Below, piece by piece: positions 41,087 to 52,400 of a DNA stretch of 64,000 nucleotides. The stretch comes from an uncultured Prevotellaceae bacterium (GTDB taxonomy: Bacteria > Bacteroidota > Bacteroidia > Bacteroidales > Bacteroidaceae): NCBI GenBank assembly GCA_900316975.1, contig ONFA01000001.1:124001-188000 (forward strand), in the 5' to 3' direction. Numbering within the stretch: the stretch's first letter is position 1; each line of letters begins with the position of its first letter. The translations under genes were made by a program, and so were the position numbers. Below the pieces are notes generated by a model. It made no database searches and was not told the DNA's origin. It was given only the letters and a program-made list of their open reading frames with translations.

Positions 41087-41176
41087 AAAAAAACAGGACT
41101 TCCCTTCATCACGAAGAGAAGTCCTCCATCTTTAATACTAAACTTTTTTTTACTAACCTATTTATTATCAATTTCT
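41087..41176 (-). ncRNA. Candidate small RNA, copy 1
   Basis: Starts a few bases after a TAACTTTG box (41181-41188, minus strand) and ends in a hairpin (41095-41125) followed by seven U's. The hairpin pairs AGGACTTC with GAAGTCCT. Inside, the minus-strand RNA continues with U-G, C-G and UUC/GAA pairs under a GUGAU loop; the plus-strand RNA would have an A-C mismatch there. A second copy lies at 53671-53766. The only short frame (MEDFSS) is not conserved in copy 2. Confidence 0.55.
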
Positions 41177-41180
41177 GGTG

Positions 41181-41188
41181 CAAAGTTA
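41181..41188 (-). promoter_or_regulatory. -7 box of candidate sRNA copy 1
   Basis: TAACTTTG within a 27-base block (41172-41198) that is identical at 53762-53788. Confidence 0.6.
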
Positions 41189-41347
41189 CGGACTTTTTGC
41201 CGAAACGACTTTTTGTGACGTTTCAATTATTTTCAAATAGGTTTATTTTTGCGTTTTTAGCGGAGAAATGGCGGTCTTGAACGGATGGATGTATCAAAAA
41301 GAAAAGTTTATGCAACATTAGTGCAAATCTTGTTGTCAATTATTTTG

Positions 41348-41355
41348 TAACTTTG
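41348..41355 (+). promoter_or_regulatory. -7 box of the xylan GH43 gene
   Basis: TAACTTTG followed by CAC, 34 bases before the ATG at 41390. Confidence 0.6.
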
Positions 41356-41389
41356 CACAAAATGCTTTTTCCAAAACGTAATATGTAAT

Positions 41390-43054
41390 ATGAAAAAAAT
41401 CCTATCTGCTATCTGTTTTCTGTTGGCCGCAGTGGCTTCAGCACAAACATCGGCTTCTGACCCCCTGCCAGAGGTGTCGAGCCAACCCAAAATCAAAGTG
41501 AAGAATCCGTTTATCTGGGCTGACGCTCCCGACCCTGACATCATCCGTGTGGGTGACTATTACTATTTGGTCACGACAACGATGCATGTGTTCCCGGGTG
41601 GTCCCATTATGCGTAGCAAGGACCTCGTGCATTGGGAGACGGTGTCGTATCTCTTTGACGAAATCAAAGACACGCCTCGCTATGACCTGAAGGAGGGCAC
41701 GGTGTATGGTCGCGGACAGTGGGCCACCTCGTTGCGTTACCACAAAGGTACGTTCTGGGCACTCTTCGTAGCGAACGATGACCCTCACAAGTCGATGGTA
41801 TTCAAGACGGACGACCCTGCCAAGGGCTGGAAATTGCACAGCCGTCTGCCTGCTTATCACGACTCGTCGCTGTTCTTCGATGACGACGACCGTGTGTATG
41901 TGTTCTCGGGCAGTGGCGACATCACGTTGGTGGAGCTGAACGCTGACTTGACAGGTGAGAAGCCTGGTGGTATCCGCAAGAAGTTGGAACTGAGAGGTAA
42001 GCCGCAGGGTTTGCATGAGGGTAGCCGCGTGGTCAAACACGATGGCATGTACTATCTGCTCTGTATTGCCTGGCCAGGTTCGGGTCGTGAGGAGATTGCC
42101 TATCGCAGCAAGAACATCGAGGGTCCCTACGACTCGAAGGTGATTCTGAAGAGCAAACTGGGTGGTTTCAACTTTGCAGGTCAAGGCACCATCGTGGATG
42201 GCAAGCATGGAGAGTGGTATGGCGTGATGTTCCAGGACCGTGATGGCGTGGGGCGTGTGCTCACCGTCGAGCCGTGTTCGTGGATTGACGGTTGGCCAGT
42301 GCTGGGCACCAAGGGCGATGGCATCATTCCTGAGGTCGTGTCGTTGGATGGCGACTGTGAGTGCCACAAGGAACCAGCCTATGCTGTGATTGAAAAAGAT
42401 TATCAGTGGAACCACAATTATATCAAGGCTGACATTGCTCCCATGCCTCAGAAGGGTGAAAAACCTCAGTTCGGTAAGCCGATGCGCGATGCTGCCACTT
42501 ATCGCCAGACTTCTTCGTGGGAAGGCTTGGTGCTGAAGACCTCGCAACTGTGCAAGAGCATTTATGATGCCCGCAACACGCTCACTTGGCGCACATGGGG
42601 ACCCACTTGTTCTGACACCATTTGCATCGATGCCAGAAAGATGAAAGAGGGCGATTGTGCGGGTTTTGCAGCATTAAATGGTGATTCTGGTGTATTGACG
42701 ATTAAACTTAATGGGGGGCAGTATAGTCTAACCATGAGTGAGGAGAATGTGAATTTGTCGAACAACACGAAGGAAATCACTGATGTGAAGGTGAAAGAGG
42801 TGGAAACCGTGAAACTGCCTAAGGGCAAGGCGGGTAAGATTTATCTGCGCATTGATGGCGATTTCGGCGATTTCAGTCCTAAGCGTGACACGGCAAACTT
42901 CTACTACAGCCTGGACGGTAAGAACTTCACGCAGATTGGCACTGCCAATTACAAGATGCGTTTCGACTACCGCCGTCTCTTTATGGGTACTCGCTATGCT
43001 GCTTTTTACTATGCAACCAAGCAAGTGGGCGGACAAGTGAATCTGGGGCTGTAA
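41390..43054 (+). CDS. GH43-family beta-xylosidase/arabinofuranosidase
   Basis: 554 residues, signal peptide ending VASAQ. The five-bladed propeller (~35-330) carries the family catalytic aspartate in WADAPDPDIIRVGDYYYLV and the catalytic acid in GKPQGLHEGSRVVKHDG, with HDSSLFFDDDDRVYVFSG between. A C-terminal beta-sandwich (~370-554) of the GH43-accessory type follows. It resembles the larger two-domain GH43 enzymes (subfamily 12-like) acting on xylo-oligosaccharides. It sits just upstream of the GH10-CE1 gene (72-base gap) and may be cotranscribed with it. Confidence 0.92.
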   Translation: MKKILSAICFLLAAVASAQTSASDPLPEVSSQPKIKVKNPFIWADAPDPDIIRVGDYYYLVTTTMHVFPGGPIMRSKDLVHWETVSYLFDEIKDTPRYDLKEGTVYGRGQWATSLRYHKGTFWALFVANDDPHKSMVFKTDDPAKGWKLHSRLPAYHDSSLFFDDDDRVYVFSGSGDITLVELNADLTGEKPGGIRKKLELRGKPQGLHEGSRVVKHDGMYYLLCIAWPGSGREEIAYRSKNIEGPYDSKVILKSKLGGFNFAGQGTIVDGKHGEWYGVMFQDRDGVGRVLTVEPCSWIDGWPVLGTKGDGIIPEVVSLDGDCECHKEPAYAVIEKDYQWNHNYIKADIAPMPQKGEKPQFGKPMRDAATYRQTSSWEGLVLKTSQLCKSIYDARNTLTWRTWGPTCSDTICIDARKMKEGDCAGFAALNGDSGVLTIKLNGGQYSLTMSEENVNLSNNTKEITDVKVKEVETVKLPKGKAGKIYLRIDGDFGDFSPKRDTANFYYSLDGKNFTQIGTANYKMRFDYRRLFMGTRYAAFYYATKQVGGQVNLGL

Positions 43055-43117
43055 TGCGGGAGAGAGTAATGGCATTATCACGACACATTATATATGGTAA
43101 TATTACTAAATCTTTAA

Positions 43118-45283
<2,166 letters not shown>

Positions 45284-45335
45284 TGGGTAAATAACGTGCA
45301 TTGAAGTTCTGCTTCAGCCACGTTTGCAACAAAAT

Positions 45336-45377
45336 GACCCCGAAAGTCTGTTGTAAGGCTTTCGGGGTCTTTTTTTG
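45336..45377 (+). terminator. Terminator after GH10-CE1
   Basis: 11-bp stem GACCCCGAAAG / CTTTCGGGGTC (45336-45346 with 45359-45369), then seven T's. Confidence 0.85.
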
Positions 45378-45485
45378 TTTCCTGTAACATCCTGAAATCG
45401 TAATGTAGCCATGCTTCCCGATACATTTGTAACCTATTGAAAAAATCATGTAACATCGTCGAAAATCCTTTTTTTGCAATTTCTA

Positions 45486-45493
45486 TAACTTTG
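45486..45493 (+). promoter_or_regulatory. -7 box upstream of the 1191-residue protein
   Basis: TAACTTTG followed by CAAC. It implies a 5' leader of about 165 bases before the ATG at 45665. Confidence 0.55.
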
Positions 45494-45586
45494 CAACGGA
45501 TTTTGTTGCGAAATTGCCGCAAGGACTCTATGGAAGTGCGGTGATGACCTTCAAAAAGCCACATTATATATTATATGACCCCAAAC

Positions 45587-45659
45587 AACCAATTTATATT
45601 TAACCAAAAACTTTATTAAAACAAACAATTAACCAATTTTCATTTAACCAAAAACTTTT
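45587..45659 (+). repeat. Two ~29-base direct repeats in the mRNA leader
   Basis: 45587-45615 and 45631-45659 are near identical (AACCAATTT..ATTTAACCAAAAACTTT). They lie just before the start codon at 45665. The gap 45284-45664 otherwise holds only the terminator and the -7 box. Confidence 0.75.
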
Positions 45660-45664
45660 TAGGT

Positions 45665-48600
45665 ATGAAAAGAATTTACTTACTGATTGCAACTGGTCTT
45701 TTCTGCACTGCTTCAATGCAGGCACAGACTGTTGTGGCAGAACTCGGTTTTGAGGACGACACTCAAAAGGAAGCCTTCAAGACAGAGTATGCCTTGACCC
45801 CAGAGCTTGGTACCTATGGCGACTGGGTGAACTACAAAGACACCGACGAGTGGACTGAAAAGTCAACCGACGACCCACACAGCGGTGAGTACTGTTTCAT
45901 GGCAGCCAACACAGGTGCTGTAGGAATGTCTTGGGACCGTGGTTTCAAGATGAGTTTCCCCATGAAGTTGGAAACTCCTTATCGTGTCAGCTTCTGGGTT
46001 AAGGCTGATCCAACGTATGAGGGAACTGACGCTGATGGAAACCCAACTGAAGAGGCAACTAAACTTACTTCTTGGCTCTCTAAGGGTATGGAGAACTATG
46101 ACAAATCTATCTTGAGCTATGGTTTGAATCAGGCGACAGGTCCTAACGCACAGACTCCATTCAACGGTGAGTGGCAGCACATGTCGTATGTGGTTTACAA
46201 CCCAACGGCAGAGGCAATGGACGCTACGATTCCATCATGGCAGGGTACAGGTGAATATCCAGCAAGATTTGGCGGTCAGGCAGGTGAAACTTACAGATCT
46301 CACTTCAATGAGAAACTTCCTGAGGTTTACTTCTTCATTGCCAATATGTTCTGCCCTGTTACTTACTATCTTGACGATATCAAGATTGAAGAGGGCGTGA
46401 CTGTGAAGGAAGTGACTTACAGCGATGAAATCATCAAGATTGACTTCGGCTATGCTACCAACATCGCAAATCTTGCCAAGCAGAACAAGGGCACTTTCTC
46501 TCTTGATACTGACCTCGTGAAGGTTACAGTTGATGGCGAAGAGACAGATGTGCTTTATCTGGAAGGTAAGGAGGATGGTTTCCTCTATATCCTTGTTGAT
46601 GCCATGTTGGATGAAGAGTCTGACGTAGTCGTAAGTTTCGACGGTGCTGACGATCTGCTTTACGCTTCTGCTGACCGTCCAAGTTCTGACACTCAGGGTC
46701 AGGTGAAGGTGTTCCCATTCAAGAACGAAAAGGGTTATTGGGACGAACTCGTTGATACAGAATTTGCAGCATGGGGTCAGCCCACTGTGAGAAGTTCTGT
46801 GCCTATGAACAAATCATTCAATCTGAAGCCAGAGGATGTGAAGGAAGTTTCTATGACTTTCACAACTGCAGTGAGCACGAAGAAGGCTAAGGCAACTCTG
46901 AAGAAGGGTACAAAGAAGACTGATCTTACTGCTGACATCAAACTTTCAGAGGACGGCAAGACTGTTACCGCTCCTGTGTCTGGTCTTACAGATGGCGAAT
47001 ATGAGTTCATCATCGAAGGTCTTATGAATGCAGAGGAGAGCGTTACTGCTGAGGATGCTATCATCACATTCGAAATCGGTGAGCCTCAGGGCGATGCTGA
47101 AGAAGTGGTTGCTTACCAGTCTGATTGGAGCATCGCAGAACCTAATGTTCCATACGGGTTCAGTGGAAAAGCTGATGGTACAGAATATATGAGTACTCCA
47201 TTAGAGCCATATAGCGGCGCTGGATCTGCTCCTCGTTTGATGGGTTCCTCTTCTGATAAGAATCAGGGAATTTATATGTGTGCTCGTCCTAATGGTAACG
47301 CAGTTTCTCTTGAATTTGGAAAATATGCAGCACAAGCGGCAGTAGATGGAGTTCTTCCTGCTGAAATCACACCGGAAGAGGCTCTTTGGCTGGATGAAGG
47401 TGATTACATCCTTTCATTCCAAATGGCAGCATGGGATACAAGTCGTTCTTCCAAACCATTTAAATCGGGTGTGTACAATCCAGATGAAACAGCCATCGAC
47501 GAATGGGACGAGGCTGAGCCTACAGTAACAATTGGCCCCCAACCACCTTACCAAGAAGATGATATCCCTGTTACTGAGCACGAATTTTCTATCAGCACTC
47601 CTGGTTACTATTATGTAGGATTTAGTGGAGCACATTTTGGCTACGAGGCTTGGCTGTTGAGGTCTCTTAAAGTTTCAACAAAACCAGCATCTGCCGCTGC
47701 ATTCTACATCAAGCGTCTGAAGGATGGTATCGAGACTGCTCAGATGAATCTGGATGGTGCTGACGAGAAGTACGATGGTACTGCTAAGACTGCTTTGGCT
47801 GAAACTATCAAGAAGGCTAAGGAGGGTACATTCACTAATCCTATGGAGGTTGACGACATGCTGAAGGAACTGGCTGTTGCAAGTCAGAAACTCGCAGATC
47901 GCAAGGCTAACTACGACAACTTCGTGAAGAAACTTGCTGACGCTCAGACCTCTATCGAAACGCTCGAAGGCAAGTACAAGACGAACGAAAAGGTACAGGA
48001 CGCAGAGGCTATCATCAAGAAGTATGATGGTGTTGATCCTAAGAACTTCTCTGACGAAGAACTGGCTGCTGCATCTAAGGATGTGGATGGCGTTCCAGGT
48101 ATCTTGAACAATATTAAGTCTATCGTTGACATTCTGACATTCCGTGCTATCCAGGCCTCTAAACTCGCGCTTAACTTGGGTGTTGAGGATGAAGTAATCG
48201 ATGCGTTGGATGCTCTTGCTAGTGATGCAACTGCTGACATTGAGGCTGCTAACAAGCAGATTACTCTCGCACTCTATCAGGCTATTGTTGACGGTGTGGA
48301 TCTCGAACCTTTGAAGGAAAAGCAGTACAGCTCTCAGGTGGATGAGGAAGGCTTTGACGAAACCAATCCTGAATCTGTTGCCACTCACGATGCTGATGGT
48401 CACAAACTTCTCCTCTCTGGTATCAAGGCTTCTGGCTACATCAGAAATCCGAACTTCTACACTACTAACACTGATGCTAATACAGTTGATTTCACTGGCT
48501 GGACATTTGAGCCACTCGAATATGAGACAACTAATGACGGAGGTGAGACTGAAACACACACTGGTTCTGCTAAGATGACAGGCGCTGCTTCTGCTGACAA

Positions 48601-49240
48601 CCCAGTGGTTACTGCTTCTCTCAATCCTTATGGTCAGTCTGCTGAGTACAAGTTCTATCAGGTGGTTGAGAATATTCCTGCAGGTGTTTATACCATCAAC
48701 ATCAACACACGTACAGCATCGAAGAGCAATCCAGACGCTGATGGCAACTATGGCTTCTTCAACGCTCAAGATGAAAACGGTGTTTGGGATAAGTACATCT
48801 TCGCTCAGGTGGATGATGAGGCACCTATCATGGTTCCGTTCACTGTTGGTGCTTACAACACGAATGGCTTCCCAACTTACATTACTGACATCAAGATCAA
48901 GGACGGTCAGAAACTCACTATCGGTGCAGTAGAGCACTTGGTTTCTGGCAAGGCTTCTACTCATACTTGGAATGACGAACTGGGTGCTTACGAGCCAGCT
49001 GCATTCTGGGATACCAACACATGGGTAAGAGACGCCGTTCTTTACTTCACTGCTCCTCTCGAGGGTTATGACTACAAAGCTGCTGCTCAGAAGCTGGCTA
49101 ACGACATCGAAACCGCTATCGAGACTGTTGAGGCTGCTCCTGCTAAGGACAACGCTCTCTACAATGTTGCAGGTCAGAAGGTGAACGCAAGCTACAAGGG
49201 CATCGTCATCAAGAATGGCAAGAAGTATTTGCTCAAATAA
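45665..49240 (+). CDS. Large secreted multidomain protein, putative carbohydrate-binding
   Basis: 1191 residues, signal peptide ending ASMQAQ. Residues ~25-240 look like a CBM4/9-type jelly roll (SGEYCFMAANTGAVGMSWDR, then YYLDDIKIEEG). Ig-like domains follow (~250-480, with MTFTTAVSTKKAKATLKKG), another jelly roll (~485-670), an alpha-helical FIVAR-like spacer (~675-880) and a further beta-sandwich (~910-1140) with KFYQVVENIPAGVYTININT. The tail is LYNVAGQKVNASYKGIVIKN ... KKYLLK. No catalytic motif is seen. Its place between the bifunctional xylanase and the hybrid regulator suggests cell-surface or released xylan binding, by inference. Confidence 0.82.
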   Translation: MKRIYLLIATGLFCTASMQAQTVVAELGFEDDTQKEAFKTEYALTPELGTYGDWVNYKDTDEWTEKSTDDPHSGEYCFMAANTGAVGMSWDRGFKMSFPMKLETPYRVSFWVKADPTYEGTDADGNPTEEATKLTSWLSKGMENYDKSILSYGLNQATGPNAQTPFNGEWQHMSYVVYNPTAEAMDATIPSWQGTGEYPARFGGQAGETYRSHFNEKLPEVYFFIANMFCPVTYYLDDIKIEEGVTVKEVTYSDEIIKIDFGYATNIANLAKQNKGTFSLDTDLVKVTVDGEETDVLYLEGKEDGFLYILVDAMLDEESDVVVSFDGADDLLYASADRPSSDTQGQVKVFPFKNEKGYWDELVDTEFAAWGQPTVRSSVPMNKSFNLKPEDVKEVSMTFTTAVSTKKAKATLKKGTKKTDLTADIKLSEDGKTVTAPVSGLTDGEYEFIIEGLMNAEESVTAEDAIITFEIGEPQGDAEEVVAYQSDWSIAEPNVPYGFSGKADGTEYMSTPLEPYSGAGSAPRLMGSSSDKNQGIYMCARPNGNAVSLEFGKYAAQAAVDGVLPAEITPEEALWLDEGDYILSFQMAAWDTSRSSKPFKSGVYNPDETAIDEWDEAEPTVTIGPQPPYQEDDIPVTEHEFSISTPGYYYVGFSGAHFGYEAWLLRSLKVSTKPASAAAFYIKRLKDGIETAQMNLDGADEKYDGTAKTALAETIKKAKEGTFTNPMEVDDMLKELAVASQKLADRKANYDNFVKKLADAQTSIETLEGKYKTNEKVQDAEAIIKKYDGVDPKNFSDEELAAASKDVDGVPGILNNIKSIVDILTFRAIQASKLALNLGVEDEVIDALDALASDATADIEAANKQITLALYQAIVDGVDLEPLKEKQYSSQVDEEGFDETNPESVATHDADGHKLLLSGIKASGYIRNPNFYTTNTDANTVDFTGWTFEPLEYETTNDGGETETHTGSAKMTGAASADNPVVTASLNPYGQSAEYKFYQVVENIPAGVYTININTRTASKSNPDADGNYGFFNAQDENGVWDKYIFAQVDDEAPIMVPFTVGAYNTNGFPTYITDIKIKDGQKLTIGAVEHLVSGKASTHTWNDELGAYEPAAFWDTNTWVRDAVLYFTAPLEGYDYKAAAQKLANDIETAIETVEAAPAKDNALYNVAGQKVNASYKGIVIKNGKKYLLK

Positions 49241-49269
49241 GTAACGAATCCGAACTAGGATAGATAACC

Positions 49270-49310
49270 AAGGCGGGGATGTGTCACAGGACGCATCCCC
49301 GCCTTCTTCT
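49270..49310 (+). terminator. Terminator after the 1191-residue protein
   Basis: Perfect 12-bp core AAGGCGGGGATG / CATCCCCGCCTT (49270-49281 with 49294-49305), extended by wobble pairs; a T/C-rich tail follows. Confidence 0.8.
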
Positions 49311-49350
49311 TCGTGAAAAATATTTTTTCAGTACATTCTTTTATATTTTT

Positions 49351-49381
49351 TTTGCCGTTTTGTTCCTTTTCATTACCTTTG
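49351..49381 (+). promoter_or_regulatory. Promoter of the hybrid two-component regulator
   Basis: TTTG (49351-49354) and TACCTTTG (49374-49381) spaced by 19 bases, an excellent Bacteroidetes promoter 51 bases before the ATG at 49433. Confidence 0.8.
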
Positions 49382-49432
49382 CACTCGAAACAAGGGTTTC
49401 TATGATACTAAACTAAACTTGACTAACCAATA

Positions 49433-52400
49433 ATGAGGCTTTTTATTCTGACCATCATATTTCTCATGTTGGATTCACTTGGTGTGGATGCCCAAAATGT
49501 AATGTTTTTCAGTTCCAAACAAGGACTGTCAAACTCGCGTGTCCGTAACATCACGGAGGATAGTCGGCACAACATCTGGGTGACAACACAAAATGGCTTG
49601 AATCGTTATGATGGAGTGAAGATGAATGTGTATCGCCATGAAATAGGCAACCCGTCCTCGTTGCTGAGCGATGAGAGCACGTGCGTGTTTGAGTATGAGA
49701 AGGGAAAGATGCTGGTCGGTACAGGTGCTGGTGTGCAGATGTATGATTATGCGACAGACAAGTTTGCGAATATTCCTTTTGTCAGGGAAGGCGGCGATAC
49801 AATCAAGGCGCATGTGATGAGCATCAATCGTGTCAAAGAAAAGCGGGTGCTGGTCTGCTATGCTGGCTATGGAAATGGCGAACTCCTGAAGGATAAAAAG
49901 GGGCAGTTCTACATTAAACATACAACGGAATTCGATACCGACGGCATAGGTTCCATGCGTTTCTATGAGGATCCGAAAAAGACGCTTTGGGTTATCAATG
50001 GACGGGGCGATTTATACAGGCAAACATCGAAGGCGTTCCGTAAATATGAAGAACTGAGTCTGCTCAGAAACATTTGTGCAAGTTCGTCGGGCAAGTTGTA
50101 TGCCGCCACTTACAATAATGGTTTTTATGTCTATAATTCGGGTGAAGACCGCTATGAACTGGTGGCATCGACAGCAGAACTGGGCGGCGCCGTGCTGAAC
50201 ATCAAGCCTTGGACGTTGGGACGTTTGTTCATCAGTACAGATGGCGGAGGTGTGCGTGTTTATGATGAGCAGACCAAGCAACTGGTTCAGAATGTCATCT
50301 CGGTGAAAGATTTTGACATGGCGACGAGCAATGTGCCTGATGCGACATACGATTCGTTTGGCAATGTCTGGGTGGGTGTGTATATGAAAGGCGTGGTGAT
50401 GAAACCAATCAATCAGTCGGCTTTCGACTATATTGGACAGAATTCCATCACGAAGAACACCATTGGCAAGAACTCGGTCTTTGCCATCTCGAAGGCTGTC
50501 AATGCTGCACCCTATCAGAAGGGACTCTGGGCTTCGGCAGACAACGACGGCTTGTATCTCGTTTCAGCCGATGGTGCGGCATCCATGCATTGGAGCGTGG
50601 AGACCAATCCTGGCATGCCTCATGCGTTTACAACCATATATGATGCCTTTCCTTCTGGCTTGTTGTTGGGCACATTCTACAATGGTTTGTGGCAGATGAA
50701 GGATGGACGTTTCTCTAACTTGACGAAGGATTTTAATTGGATTTTTGAAATTCGTCCAGCAGTGCAGAAAGATTGCTATTGGATTGCCACGATGGGCGAG
50801 GGCTTTTATTATTATGATTATTCGACGGGAAAGCATCTTGATTACAAGCCAAACCCTGATAATGGTGTCCATATCATCGGTAATCCGTATGTTTATACCA
50901 TTCTGCCAGTGAGAGACAAGCTCTTTGTGGGAACGGCAGATGGCATGTTGGTTTGCCGTCCAGATCGTGAGGGGGTCATCAAGCAGGAAAGTACCAAACT
51001 CCTGGAACGTATTGCTGTGCGGCATTTTGCGGCTTCGGCAGACGGTTCTGTGGTTTGGGCTGCCACGTCCGAAGGACTGGTGAAGATTGACTGTCAATCG
51101 CTGAAAACGCACACCTATACGACGGCAGATGGACTCCCCATCAATAGCATCGCATCGGTGTGTGTGGATGGCAATGAACTGTGGATTGGTACTGATTTTG
51201 GTTTGTCGTGCATGGATGTGAAGAAAGAGAAGTTTACCAATTTCTTTAGCGACGACGGATTGCAGGACAATGAGTTCAGTCGTGGTGCCGTGTCGTCACA
51301 AGACGGAAAACTGTACTTCAGCGGCATAGGCGGCATCACCTACTTCGACACAAAGTCGATGAAGGCGTGGCAGGGAAAGGAACGTACGCTGCGCTTGCGT
51401 TTCGTGGATGTGCTGATTGATGATAAAACGGTTCATCAAGGCGATTTCTCAGGAAACTATGAGATGTTACAAGGATTGATTGATGATTGTGGCAGATTGG
51501 ATGTGTGTCATACCGATAATCACTTTGCTCTGGAGTTGTGTGTGGAAGGCATGAACAATCAGCACGTCACTTATGAGTACAGCATTGATGGTGGCAAATG
51601 GATAGACCAGGGCGCAAATAATGCCCGTATCATCTTCGATAACTTGCAGCCTGGTACCTATCACATCAAGGTGCGTGCCCATGCATTGGGCACAGTCAGC
51701 GAAGAACGCGAACTGGTGGCAGTTGTTCATCCTGCATGGTATGCGTCGGTGTGGGCGAAGATAGTGTATTTCTTGCTCTTCCTTGCCTTATGCTGGTTTG
51801 TCTATGAATATGTGATGCGTCAGGTGAGACTCCGTCGCATCATGGCACGTAACCGTCAGCAGCGTGAACTGAACGAGGCTCGCATTCAGTTCTTCATGAA
51901 TATCAGCCATGAAATTCGTACGCCCATGACGCTGATTCTGGCTCCATTGGAAAGAATGATGGGCAAGGATAAAGACCCTGAGCATCAGCGTAACTACATG
52001 CTGATGAAGGAAAACTCAAATCGTATTCTTCGTTTGATTAATCAGATGATGGATGTGAGGAAAATTGAACAGGGAAAATTCCTGCTGGATTACCATTCGG
52101 TGGAATTGGTGGAGTTTCTGCGGAATATTTATGATGTGTTTGCCACCAATGCGCAGAGTCGCAACATCCAGTATGAGTTTGTGCATGATGTGGACAGGTT
52201 GCCTGTTTATGTGGATCCTGACAATATGGACAAGATTGTGATGAACTTGCTGTCTAACGCCTTTAAGTTTACGCCCGACGGTGGCAAAATTACGTTGCAG
52301 TTGATTGGCGGAGAAAGTGATTTTGAAGTGCGGGTGGCTGATTCAGGCATTGGCATTCCTGATGAAGAGAAACAAAGGGTGTTTGAACGTTTCTATTCAG

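Noticed and set aside
41095..41122. Six-codon frame (MEDFSS) in sRNA copy 1 as a small peptide gene
   Set aside because: No corresponding ATG or frame exists in copy 2, whereas the RNA structure is conserved.
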